A model generated the notes under the pieces. It worked only from the letters and a program-made list of their open reading frames with translations. It ran no database searches and was not told the origin of the DNA. Source: Cacconaster sp045641345 (GTDB lineage Bacteria > Bacteroidota > Bacteroidia > Bacteroidales > UBA932). Taken from it: a stretch of 64,000 bases of DNA. The position numbers and the translations under genes are program-made. Shown here piece by piece: positions 7,994 to 16,147 of the stretch; positions within the stretch are counted from its first letter, which is position 1, and every line of letters begins with the position of its first letter. The DNA is taken from assembly GCA_045641345.1 (NCBI GenBank), contig JAZUGR010000030.1, positions 1-64,000 on the forward strand, given 5' to 3'.

Positions 7994-9934
7994 ATGGGAA
8001 AAATCATCGGCATTGACCTTGGAACCACCAACAGCTGCGTAGCAGTTATGGAAGGCAAGGAACCTGCAGTAATCATCAACAGCGAGGGCAAGCGTACAAC
8101 CCCTTCGGTAGTTGCCTTTGCAGAAGGCGGAGAGCGCAAGATAGGCGATCCCGCAAAGCGTCAGGCAATCACCAACCCGCTCAAGACCATCTTCTCGATA
8201 AAGAGATTCATGGGCGAGACTTTCGACCGCGTTCAGAAGGAATGCGAGAGAGTGTCATACAAGGTTGTCCGCGGCGACAACAACACTCCGCGCGTGGACA
8301 TCGACGGCCGTCTCTATTCTCCCCAGGAGATAAGCGCCATGGTGCTCCAGAAAATGAAGAAGACGGCGGAGGATTACCTCGGCACAACGGTCGACGAGGC
8401 AGTAATCACAGTGCCTGCATATTTCAGCGACTCACAGCGCCAGGCCACCAAGGAAGCCGGCGAAATTGCCGGTCTCAAGGTGAAGCGTATCGTCAACGAG
8501 CCCACCGCGGCAGCGCTGGCATACGGTCTTGACAAAATGAACAAGGATATGAAGATAGCCGTGTTCGACCTCGGAGGAGGTACCTTCGATATCTCCATCC
8601 TCGAACTGGGCGACGGCGTATTCGAAGTGAAATCCACCAATGGTGACACCCACCTCGGCGGTGACGACTTCGACCACGCGATAATCGACTGGCTTGCCGA
8701 CGAATTCGCAGCCGAAAACGACGGAATCGACCTCCGCAAGGACCCTATGGCCCTCCAGCGGCTCAAGGAAGCGGCGGAAAAGGCCAAGATCGAGCTTTCG
8801 AGCCAGATGTCGAGCGACATCAACCTTCCCTACATCATGCCTGTGGGCGGAATCCCCAAGCACCTTGTACGTACCCTTTCACGCGCCAAGTTCGAGCAGC
8901 TCTGCGACTCTCTCATCCAGGCCACCCTGGAACCCTGCCGCAAGGCGCTCAGCGACGCCGGCCTCACGGCTTCCGACATTGACGAAGTGCTCCTGGTAGG
9001 CGGTTCGACCCGCATCCCGGCAATCCAGTCGATAGTCGAGAAATTCTTCGGCAAGACTCCCAACAAGGGTGTCAACCCCGACGAAGTGGTGGCTGTGGGA
9101 GCGTCCATCCAGGGCGGCATCCTCTCCGGTGAAGGCGGTCTGAACGACGTGGTGCTCCTCGACGTCACTCCGCTCAGCCTCGGCATCGAAACCCTTGGCG
9201 GCGTGATGACCAAGCTCATCGACGCCAACACCACAATCCCTACCCGCAAGAGCGAAGTGTTCTCCACGGCTGCGGACAACCAGCCTTCGGTGGAGATCCA
9301 CGTGCTCCAGGGAGAGCGCCCCATGGCACGCGACAACAAGACCATCGGCAACTTCCACCTCGACGGCATAACCCCCGCTCCCCGTGGAATCCCTCAGATC
9401 GAAGTGACCTTCGATATCGACGCCAACGGCATACTCAACGTATCCGCAAAGGACAAGGCTACCGGCAAGGAGCAGAAAATCCGTATCGAAGCCTCTTCAG
9501 GCCTTTCCGACGACGAAATCAAGCGTATGCGTGACGAGGCCAAGGCCAACGAGGAGTCCGACAGGAAGGAGAAGGAGCGCATCGAAAAGATAAACGGTGC
9601 GGACGCCATGATATTCCAGAGCGAGAAGAATCTCAAGGAGTACGGCGACAAGATCCCCGCCGACAAGAAGGGTGCCATCGAAACCGCTCTCGGCCAGCTC
9701 AAGGAAGCCCACAAGAGCCAGGATATCGCCGCAATCGACAAGGCGAGCGAGGCCCTCAACAATGCATGGCACGCCGCAAGCGAAGATATGGCCAAGGCCG
9801 CTCAGGCTTCAGGTCCCCAGCAGGGCGACCCCGGTGCCGGCTTCGGCGGAGCACAGCAGGGACCTCAGGACGGCCAGTCACAGAACGGCGGCAACCCCGA
9901 CGTGCAGGACGCCGACTTCGAGGAGGTCAAGTAA
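7994..9934 (+). CDS. dnaK: Chaperone DnaK (Hsp70)
   Basis: A 646-residue ATP-dependent chaperone that binds unfolded segments and works with DnaJ and GrpE. The N-terminal phosphate-binding loop is GIDLGTTNSCVAV, followed by IVNEPTAAALAYG, the FDLGGGTFD motif and VLLVGGSTRIPAIQ. The substrate-binding domain begins near residue 390 (DVTPLSLGIETLGG). The tail is rich in Gly/Gln and ends DADFEEVK, the usual bacterial DnaK C-terminus. dnaJ and grpE are not adjacent. A strong terminator follows, so the gene appears monocistronic. Codon use is more biased than that of neighbours, as expected for high expression. Confidence 0.98.
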   Translation: MGKIIGIDLGTTNSCVAVMEGKEPAVIINSEGKRTTPSVVAFAEGGERKIGDPAKRQAITNPLKTIFSIKRFMGETFDRVQKECERVSYKVVRGDNNTPRVDIDGRLYSPQEISAMVLQKMKKTAEDYLGTTVDEAVITVPAYFSDSQRQATKEAGEIAGLKVKRIVNEPTAAALAYGLDKMNKDMKIAVFDLGGGTFDISILELGDGVFEVKSTNGDTHLGGDDFDHAIIDWLADEFAAENDGIDLRKDPMALQRLKEAAEKAKIELSSQMSSDINLPYIMPVGGIPKHLVRTLSRAKFEQLCDSLIQATLEPCRKALSDAGLTASDIDEVLLVGGSTRIPAIQSIVEKFFGKTPNKGVNPDEVVAVGASIQGGILSGEGGLNDVVLLDVTPLSLGIETLGGVMTKLIDANTTIPTRKSEVFSTAADNQPSVEIHVLQGERPMARDNKTIGNFHLDGITPAPRGIPQIEVTFDIDANGILNVSAKDKATGKEQKIRIEASSGLSDDEIKRMRDEAKANEESDRKEKERIEKINGADAMIFQSEKNLKEYGDKIPADKKGAIETALGQLKEAHKSQDIAAIDKASEALNNAWHAASEDMAKAAQASGPQQGDPGAGFGGAQQGPQDGQSQNGGNPDVQDADFEEVK

Positions 9935-9954
9935 TCCGATTCAACCCGTTCGAC

Positions 9955-10000
9955 GCACCCGGAAAGCAACCGCCTTTCCGGGTGCGTTCGTTTTCTTTTC
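9955..10000 (+). terminator. Rho-independent terminator of dnaK
   Basis: GCACCCGGAAAG (9955-9966) and CTTTCCGGGTGC (9974-9985) form a perfect 12-bp stem with a 7-base loop, followed by a T-rich stretch (GTTCGTTTTCTTTTCC). Confidence 0.9.
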
Positions 10001-10019
10001 CACATATCGATTTTGTTGT

Positions 10020-10027
10020 TAAATTTG
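10020..10027 (+). promoter_or_regulatory. -7 box upstream of the secreted hydrolase gene
   Basis: TAAATTTG fits TAnnTTTG and lies 31 bases before the ATG at 10059. It is the only candidate between the dnaK terminator and this gene. No clear -33 TTG was seen. Confidence 0.5.
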
Positions 10028-10058
10028 CGTATTGCAAAACCTGTTAAAGATTGACGAT

Positions 10059-10955
10059 ATGAGAAAACTATCAGTAATGCTGGCCGTAGCGCTGGCTTTC
10101 GCGCTTCCTCTGACCTGTCAGGCCGGGAAGATACTTTTCACCACCGGTACCGGAAGCGTTACATACACTTGTAAGAAAGCTCCATTCAAGGGGAGGATCG
10201 TAGAGGTTTACTATCACATTCCGGAGGGTGACATCGCCAAAATGCCCGTACAGTTCGTAATGCACGGCGACAACCGCAACGGCGACAAATACCGTGATGC
10301 GTGGGTTGCCAAATCCGACCAGTACGGATTCATTGTGATCACCCCCAACTTCGCGAAAAACATCTTCGGCGACGAGGAGTACCACAGAGGCAACGTAATG
10401 TCCGTGGACGGGTCGCAGAACCCCAAGGACTCGCTCGTATACAATGTGATTGACGACATATTCGACTATTTCCTGGCGCACAGCAAGTCCAAGGCCAGGA
10501 CCTTCAACATCTACGGACACTCCGCCGGAGGGCAGTTCGTCCACAGATTCCTCACCTTCAGGGGCGGGCAGCGCATAGGCAAGGCCGTGTCAGCCAATGC
10601 CGGGTGGTACACCATCCCCACCGAATCGATAAAATTCCCCTATGGCATCGGAGACCCCTCGGGCAAAAAGTCCGGTTACACGATCGACAAAAAATCATTC
10701 TACGGAGCTCCCCTCACAATCCTTCTGGGAACGGCCGACACCCTGCGTACAGCCAACCTCAACCAGTCGAAGCGCGCCGACGCACAGGGCAGGACACGCC
10801 TTGCGCGGGGCCTCAACTACTACCAGTGGTGCAAGGATGACGCAGCCTCCCTCGGATATCAGTTCAACTGGGAAGTGAAGTTCGTGGAAGGAGTCGGTCA
10901 CTCCAACAAAAAGATGGGTCCGGCAGCGGCCGACATCATCTACGGCGGCAAATAA
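10059..10955 (+). CDS. Secreted alpha/beta hydrolase
   Basis: A 298-residue protein with a signal peptide (residues 1-21, SVMLAVALAFALPLTCQA), so probably periplasmic. It has the hydrolase fold order: YHIPEGDIAKMPVQFVMHGD with an oxyanion-type strand, nucleophile elbow GHSAGG (S155), then a probable acid D227 (LLGTADTLRT) and H281 (GVGHSN). This resembles esterase/PHB-depolymerase-like enzymes. The substrate is unknown. An alternative start at 10032 would put charged residues ahead of the signal peptide and is less likely. Its stop directly abuts the antiporter start, so the two are co-transcribed. Confidence 0.8.
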   Translation: MRKLSVMLAVALAFALPLTCQAGKILFTTGTGSVTYTCKKAPFKGRIVEVYYHIPEGDIAKMPVQFVMHGDNRNGDKYRDAWVAKSDQYGFIVITPNFAKNIFGDEEYHRGNVMSVDGSQNPKDSLVYNVIDDIFDYFLAHSKSKARTFNIYGHSAGGQFVHRFLTFRGGQRIGKAVSANAGWYTIPTESIKFPYGIGDPSGKKSGYTIDKKSFYGAPLTILLGTADTLRTANLNQSKRADAQGRTRLARGLNYYQWCKDDAASLGYQFNWEVKFVEGVGHSNKKMGPAAADIIYGGK

Positions 10956-12581
10956 ATGAAGCTGATTATCACGCTCGCAATCGCGGCACTGATAATCCTG
11001 TGCTGTGTGTTGCTCAACAATGCCTCGAGCAAGGCAGGGCTTCCGGTCCTGCTGGCGTTCATCGTGCTCGGTATGGTTGTGGGCAACAACACGATAATGC
11101 CATTGACATTCAACGACTACAATCTCGCCGGAGACGTCTGCACGGCAGCGCTCATCTTCATAATGTTCTACGGCGGATTCGGCACCAACTGGAAATCAGC
11201 CCGGAAAATAGCGACCGAGGCAGGAGTCCTGGCCTCGTTGGGCGTGGTTGTCACGGCAGCCGTCACAGGCCTGCTCTGCCACTTCATCCTCGGATGGGGA
11301 TGGCTTGAGAGCCTGCTGATGGGGTCTGTCGTCAGTTCCACCGACGCCGCCTCCGCCTTCTCCATATTGAGGTCGCGCAAGCTTGGTCTGAAAAACAACG
11401 AAGCGCCGCTCATAGAGGTTGAGAGCGGATCCAACGATCCTCTTTCATATATGCTCACCGTAGTGATGATTTCGCTTCTTCAAGGGGAGGTATCCGGCGG
11501 GCAGGTGGCGTGGATGCTGTTCAAGCAGATAGTGTTCGGGGCGGGAATGGGTCTGCTGATCGCCAGACTGGCGGTAAGGGTGATGAGCGAAATGCATTTC
11601 GCCACCTCTGGCTTCGACTCCCTGTTTGTCCTTGCCATAGCGATACTCTCATACGCCATACCCTCACTGGTGGGCGGCAACGGCTACCTGAGCGCCTACA
11701 TCGTGGGCATATACCTTGGCAACAGCGACTTCACCGGCAAGAAAACGCTCGTGGGATTCTTTGACGGAGTGACCGACCTGATGATGGTGATAATCTTCTT
11801 CATCCTCGGGCTTCTCTCAACCCCGTCGGACCTCCTGGCCACCCTCGGCCCCGCCGTGGTAATCTTCCTGTGCATCACCCTCGTGGCAAGGCCCGTTGCG
11901 GTGTGGTCGATTCTGCGGTGGTTCCGCAAATATCCTCTCAACCAGATAGGGTTCATCTCCTTCACCGGGCTGAGGGGCGCAGCTTCGATTGTGTTCGCCA
12001 TAATGGTGATGACGAGCGGAGCCCTCACCCAACACGACATATTCAGCGTGGTATTCTGCATAGTGCTCATATCGATAGCCCTCCAGGGATCCCTCATCCC
12101 GTATATGGCCGGAAAGTTCGGTGTCGTTGACCCCGATGCCAACGTGATGATGACCTTCAACGACTTCGCTTCCAACAACGACATGCAGTTCAGCGAAATA
12201 GCGATAGCAGGCGACAGCGCCTGGAAAAACAGGCTCATCAAGGATCTGAAGATTCCGCGCAACCTGCTGTTCTGCCTCGTGGTGAAAGAGGACGGGAGCA
12301 AGATTCTGCCCAACGGCGACACCCTTCTCGAAGAGGGCGACACCGCCATACTCTGTACGAAGGAATGCCGCAGCGACCATACGGTCAAGATAGTGGAGCA
12401 TCCAATCAGCAAAAGGAGCAAGTGGATAGGCAGGCGCATCAAGGAATATCCCAAGAATGAGGCCGCCCAGATCCTGCTCATCCGCCGGGGTGACGATACC
12501 GTGATACCCAACGGGGAGACCGTCCTGCGCTCCGGCGACATTCTCTACATCAATATGGGGGCGGCAACTTCAAAAACCTGA
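10956..12581 (+). CDS. CPA1-type potassium/proton antiporter with TrkA-C domain
   Basis: A 541-residue inner-membrane antiporter. About 12 hydrophobic helices fill residues 1-395. The ion-site region SSTDAASAFSILRSR and VESGSNDPLSYML match the NhaP2/CvrA branch. Residues of about 410-540 form a cytoplasmic TrkA-C-like regulatory region with two related halves (RNLLFCLVVKEDGSKILPNG and AAQILLIRRGDDTVIPNGE). K+/H+ exchange is inferred from the family; Na+/H+ exchange is possible. The ATG follows the TAA of the hydrolase gene with no gap. Confidence 0.87.
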   Translation: MKLIITLAIAALIILCCVLLNNASSKAGLPVLLAFIVLGMVVGNNTIMPLTFNDYNLAGDVCTAALIFIMFYGGFGTNWKSARKIATEAGVLASLGVVVTAAVTGLLCHFILGWGWLESLLMGSVVSSTDAASAFSILRSRKLGLKNNEAPLIEVESGSNDPLSYMLTVVMISLLQGEVSGGQVAWMLFKQIVFGAGMGLLIARLAVRVMSEMHFATSGFDSLFVLAIAILSYAIPSLVGGNGYLSAYIVGIYLGNSDFTGKKTLVGFFDGVTDLMMVIIFFILGLLSTPSDLLATLGPAVVIFLCITLVARPVAVWSILRWFRKYPLNQIGFISFTGLRGAASIVFAIMVMTSGALTQHDIFSVVFCIVLISIALQGSLIPYMAGKFGVVDPDANVMMTFNDFASNNDMQFSEIAIAGDSAWKNRLIKDLKIPRNLLFCLVVKEDGSKILPNGDTLLEEGDTAILCTKECRSDHTVKIVEHPISKRSKWIGRRIKEYPKNEAAQILLIRRGDDTVIPNGETVLRSGDILYINMGAATSKT

Positions 12582-12593
12582 AATTCATCTGCA

Positions 12594-13718
12594 ATGTTCA
12601 CGATAAAGGAAATATCTACCGACAAAAGGAAAGAACTGCTGGAATTCATCAGATTCCCCGAGCAGTTGTACAAGGATTGTCCAAACTGGGTTCCGGCCCT
12701 GCATTATGACGAGCTGGCGACTCTTGGAAACGGCAATCCGTCGCTCGAATATTGTGAAAGGGCCTGCTTTATGGTATATGACGGCTCAAGGCCGGTCGGC
12801 CGCGTAGCGGCTATAATCAACCACAACGCCAACCGCCGGTGGAATCAGAACACCGTAAGGTTCGGATGGATAGATTTCATCGATGACGCCGAGGTGGCCG
12901 GGCTTCTTGTCGAAGCCGTCACGGAATGGGGCAGGGCGCGCGGGTGCAACCTCGTAAAAGGCCCGCTTGGCTTCACCGATATGGACAAGGAGGGGCTTCT
13001 GGTAGAGGGATTCGAGCATCCGGCACCTTTCACCGTGATATACAATTATCCCTATTACGGCCCCACTCTCGAAAAGCTGGGATTCCGCAAGGATGCCGAC
13101 TGGACGCAGAAAATGATGGACATTCCGCAATCCATCCCCAAGATATACAGGGCCGCCGCGCTGGCCGAGAGCCATTTCGGCCTGCATGCGCTCAAGTGCC
13201 GCTCCACGAGGGAGCTCGGCAAAAAATACGGCCGCAGGCTGTTCGAGGTATGCAACGAGGCATTCTCTTCGCTCTACGAATTCTCGCCCCTTTCCCGGAA
13301 GCAGATAGACCAATACGTCAACGTATATATACCCCTCACCAGCAAGGATTTCATATCCGTAGTACTCGACCGGGACGACAATATCGCGGGATTCGCGTTC
13401 TGTGTGCCCTCGATCTCGCAGGCGATGAAGAAAGCCGGAGGCAGACTGCTGCCGTTCGGATTCATCCACCTGCTCAAGGCCCTGCACAAAAACGACACGA
13501 TAGAGGCGCTTATGATAGGGGTGCTGCCAGAGTACCAGGGGACTGGGGCAAGCGCCCTTCTGTGCCGCGAAATACACCGCAGCTGCCTCAAATACGGAAT
13601 CAAGCGGATGCTCTCCAATCCGCAGCTTGAAGACAACGTGAAAGTTCAGACAATGTTCTCCGGTGCGCTTGAGGCGCAGGAGTTCATGAGACGCAGAAGT
13701 TACGTCAAAGAGATTTGA
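12594..13718 (+). CDS. GNAT-like acetyltransferase of unknown substrate
   Basis: A 374-residue cytoplasmic protein found in this form in many Bacteroidetes. The N-terminal half includes PVGRVAAIINHNAN, a GNAT-type strand pair, then FGWIDFIDDAEVAGLLVEAV and KGPLGFTDMDKEGLLVEG. The C-terminal half has a second GNAT-like core (MIGVLPEYQGTGASALLCRE), whose Q-x-x-G-A fits the acetyl-CoA pyrophosphate loop. It is 12 bases after the antiporter and probably the last gene of that operon. Its 3' end overlaps the convergent dehydratase gene by 14 bases. The substrate is not predictable. Confidence 0.7.
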   Translation: MFTIKEISTDKRKELLEFIRFPEQLYKDCPNWVPALHYDELATLGNGNPSLEYCERACFMVYDGSRPVGRVAAIINHNANRRWNQNTVRFGWIDFIDDAEVAGLLVEAVTEWGRARGCNLVKGPLGFTDMDKEGLLVEGFEHPAPFTVIYNYPYYGPTLEKLGFRKDADWTQKMMDIPQSIPKIYRAAALAESHFGLHALKCRSTRELGKKYGRRLFEVCNEAFSSLYEFSPLSRKQIDQYVNVYIPLTSKDFISVVLDRDDNIAGFAFCVPSISQAMKKAGGRLLPFGFIHLLKALHKNDTIEALMIGVLPEYQGTGASALLCREIHRSCLKYGIKRMLSNPQLEDNVKVQTMFSGALEAQEFMRRRSYVKEI

Positions 13719-14079
13719 GAACCAGCGACATCTTGCAGTAGAGAACGTCGGAGGCCGTTACGCATACCGACCATTTCGTCTCCCCGGCCTCCGCAACGGA
13801 ATCCTGCGGCGTAAGGGAGTAGTGCAGTTGAGGCGTGTCGCCTGGCGTCACTATCGATACAAACTTGATATCCTTCGCCTGGGATATGTGCAGGCGGCAT
13901 TTTTCGATATCTTCAATCAGTTCCTTTGCAATCTGTACCAGGCATACCCCCGGGGTTATCGGCATGCCGGGAAAATGGGCCCTGTATATTTCGCACTCCG
14001 GCAAAAGCGTCACTACGACGTCGGTTGTGCCGCCTTCCGATACGGCCTGCTGCGCTTCGTATAGATAGTGTCTGAGCAT
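13705..14079 (-). CDS. Hotdog-fold 3-hydroxyacyl-ACP dehydratase (FabZ/ApeI-like)
   Basis: A 124-residue hotdog protein. YRAHFPGMPITPGVCLVQIAKEL corresponds to the FabZ catalytic segment HFPxxPxxPG. The His is kept, but the acidic residue of FabZ (IIEAMAQ) is Gln here (CLVQIAKE), as in ApeI-type dehydratases of aryl polyene clusters. It would remove water from 3-hydroxyacyl-ACP. It is the last gene of a minus-strand trio, ACP, hotdog, hotdog, 10 bases after its partner. A working dehydratase may need both hotdog proteins: this one keeps the His and the partner keeps the Glu. Confidence 0.75.
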   Translation of the reverse strand: MLRHYLYEAQQAVSEGGTTDVVVTLLPECEIYRAHFPGMPITPGVCLVQIAKELIEDIEKCRLHISQAKDIKFVSIVTPGDTPQLHYSLTPQDSVAEAGETKWSVCVTASDVLYCKMSLVLKSL

Positions 14080-14089
14080 AATTATCGCA

Positions 14090-14503
14090 TCATTCAGCCT
14101 GGGCTGTCTTTATCGAAGCCTCGGCTATGGTTTCGCCGTCGATCACCACACGGGCCTCTGACATGGCAATGCCCATCACAACGTTCTTGAGGGTGACTTC
14201 GGTAATCAAGGTCTCACCAACCTTCGGCCGGCGCAGCACGGTGAGGTTATGCACGTTGCCGATGTAGCCTATCGTAACCCTGCCGCCATCCACATATTTG
14301 GCCAGATAGCCGATACGGGCGACAGCCGTCTGGGCCATGTTCTCTATGATGCCGGCGGTATCAAGTTCGCCGTCTGTCACGAAGATGGCCTCAGGTCTGA
14401 CGAGATAACTCGTCCTTGACACCTCCCTGTCACAAAAAAGCAGTTCATCGATTAGGATGAACGGCTTTCTTTGAGGGATGATTTCGACTACAGGAATGTC
14501 CAT
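14090..14503 (-). CDS. Hotdog-fold dehydratase-like protein (ApeP-like)
   Basis: A 137-residue hotdog protein. IPQRKPFILIDELLF matches the FabZ/ApeP N-terminal segment. The GHFP catalytic His is missing: that region reads VTDGELDTAGIIENMAQTAVA, keeping only the Glu-x-Met-Ala-Gln helix. This is the pattern of ApeP, which in aryl polyene systems pairs with ApeI to make one dehydratase. The start at 14503 is used because upstream in-frame codons fall inside the ACP gene and are Ser/Arg-rich. It lies 10 bases downstream of the ACP gene. Confidence 0.72.
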   Translation of the reverse strand: MDIPVVEIIPQRKPFILIDELLFCDREVSRTSYLVRPEAIFVTDGELDTAGIIENMAQTAVARIGYLAKYVDGGRVTIGYIGNVHNLTVLRRPKVGETLITEVTLKNVVMGIAMSEARVVIDGETIAEASIKTAQAE

Positions 14504-14513
14504 CAGGGAGCAA

Positions 14514-14759
14514 TCAGAGCTTGCCGCCCTTCTGGATGAACTGGCAGAAATCCTTGAATGTCTTGACAACCTTGAAGCCCTCCGGATCCATCTTGAATCC
14601 GAACTCGTTCTCTACAAAAACGATTACGTCAACGACCTCGAGGCTGCCGATTCCCATATCGTTCTGAAGGCTCGACTCGGGGAAAATCTTGCTTTCGTCG
14701 ATTTCGAGTTCTTCAATCAGGAATCCCTTTACCTTTTCTTCAATTTCCTTAAGTTCCAT
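14514..14759 (-). CDS. Acyl carrier protein
   Basis: An 81-residue acidic protein with the ACP four-helix pattern. The phosphopantetheine Ser lies in MGIGSLEVVDVIVFVE; the usual DSL is GSL here. It carries acyl intermediates for the ketosynthase, ketoreductase and dehydratases encoded around it. It differs from housekeeping AcpP (which has DSLDTVELV), so it is probably a dedicated ACP for this cassette. First gene of the minus-strand trio, divergent from the ketosynthase. Confidence 0.88.
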   Translation of the reverse strand: MELKEIEEKVKGFLIEELEIDESKIFPESSLQNDMGIGSLEVVDVIVFVENEFGFKMDPEGFKVVKTFKDFCQFIQKGGKL

Positions 14760-14843
14760 GGTATTGTTTGACTATTTTCTTCGGTTGTGTTTCGTTAAAG
14801 CCCGGTAAAGGTACTCATAATTTCACACAAATAAAAATAATGT

Positions 14844-14851
14844 TATATTTG
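14844..14851 (+). promoter_or_regulatory. -7 box upstream of the ketosynthase gene
   Basis: TATATTTG fits TAnnTTTG, 66 bases before the ATG at 14918, leaving an AT-rich leader. The 158-base gap to the ACP gene must hold the divergent promoters for both arms of the cassette. Confidence 0.45.
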
Positions 14852-14917
14852 CAGTTCCAATTTGCACCAGTAACGAAACATTTTGTATTACATTTTTGAA
14901 AAATATATAATTAAAAT

Positions 14918-16138
14918 ATGATGCAGAGAGTCGTAATCACAGGCATGGGAATATACTCCTGCCTCGGCAAGACGCTTGACGAGGTGAGGGACTCCTTGTA
15001 CAACGGCAAATCGGGTATCATCCTCGAACAAGCCAGAAAAGAGATGGGATTCCGCTCGGGACTGACCGGAAATCTCCAGATTCCTGACCTCAAGGCCGAG
15101 TTGCCCAGGTCGCAGCGCGTGTATATGCCGGAGCCGGCGAAGTACGCCTATTGCGCCACCCGCGACGCGCTGGCCCATGCCGGAATCGACCAGGACTACA
15201 TCAACGCCCACGAAGTGGGGATACTCTACGGCAACGACAGCACCGCCGACCCTATCTACAAGGCGGTCGACACCATAATCCAGAAGCACGACACGATGCT
15301 CTGCGGTTCCGGTGCAATCTTCCAGTCGATGAACTCCACCGTGACGATGAACCTCGACGTGATCTTCAAGCTCAAGGGCATCAACCTCACGGTGTCGGGA
15401 GCCTGCGCCAGCGGCTCGCACGCCATAGGTCTCGGAGCACTCCTTATACAGAACGGACTTCAGGAAATGGTGGTCTGCGGAGGAGCCCAGGAAGTCAATA
15501 TGGCCGCCACCGGCTCATTCGACGGCATCTCGGCATTCTCGACCCGTGAAAACGAGCCCGAAAAGGCATCCCGTCCGTTCGACCGCGACCGCGACGGGCT
15601 CATCCCCAGCGGAGGTGCAGCCACCGTGATACTCGAAAGCTACGAATCGGCAAAGCGCCGTGGCGCACATATCATCGCCGAGGTGCTGGGTTATGGATTC
15701 TCCGGCAACGGTGACCATATCTCCTCCCCCAACGTCGACGGCCCCAGCCGCGCCCTCCAGATGTCGCTGCGCCGCGCGGGTGTAGGCATCAAGGACATAG
15801 GCTACATCAACGCCCACGCCACCTCGACCCACGTCGGCGATACCAACGAGGCCAAGGCAATCTATAACGTATTCGGCGACCAGAAAGTCGAGGTTACAAG
15901 CACCAAGAGCCAGACCGGCCACGAAATGTGGATGGCCGGGGCGAGCGAAGTCATCTATTCGATACTTATGATGAAAAACGACTTCATCGCCGCCAACCTC
16001 AACTTCGAAAACCCCGATGAGGACTCCGCCAAGCTGCTGATTCCCGCCAAGAGAATATCCAAGCATTTCGACATCTTCCTGTCGAACTCATTCGGCTTCG
16101 GTGGCACCAACTCGTCGCTCGTGGTCAAAAATCTCTAA
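14918..16138 (+). CDS. Beta-ketoacyl-ACP synthase II family (FabF-like ketosynthase)
   Basis: A 406-residue thiolase-fold condensing enzyme. The catalytic Cys is C163 in SGACASGSHAIG, with H300 in NAHATSTHVGDTNEAKAI and H335 in KSQTGHEMWMAGASEV. Cys-His-His is the decarboxylating KAS I/II arrangement. The usual GHLLGAAG after the second His reads GHEMWMAGASE, so the pocket near the active site differs from housekeeping FabF. It is divergent from ACP and the dehydratase pair and co-directional with the oxidoreductase and ketoreductase. It probably extends an ACP-bound chain for a specialised lipid or polyene. Confidence 0.88.
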   Translation: MMQRVVITGMGIYSCLGKTLDEVRDSLYNGKSGIILEQARKEMGFRSGLTGNLQIPDLKAELPRSQRVYMPEPAKYAYCATRDALAHAGIDQDYINAHEVGILYGNDSTADPIYKAVDTIIQKHDTMLCGSGAIFQSMNSTVTMNLDVIFKLKGINLTVSGACASGSHAIGLGALLIQNGLQEMVVCGGAQEVNMAATGSFDGISAFSTRENEPEKASRPFDRDRDGLIPSGGAATVILESYESAKRRGAHIIAEVLGYGFSGNGDHISSPNVDGPSRALQMSLRRAGVGIKDIGYINAHATSTHVGDTNEAKAIYNVFGDQKVEVTSTKSQTGHEMWMAGASEVIYSILMMKNDFIAANLNFENPDEDSAKLLIPAKRISKHFDIFLSNSFGFGGTNSSLVVKNL

Positions 16139-16147
16139 ACCCTGCCG

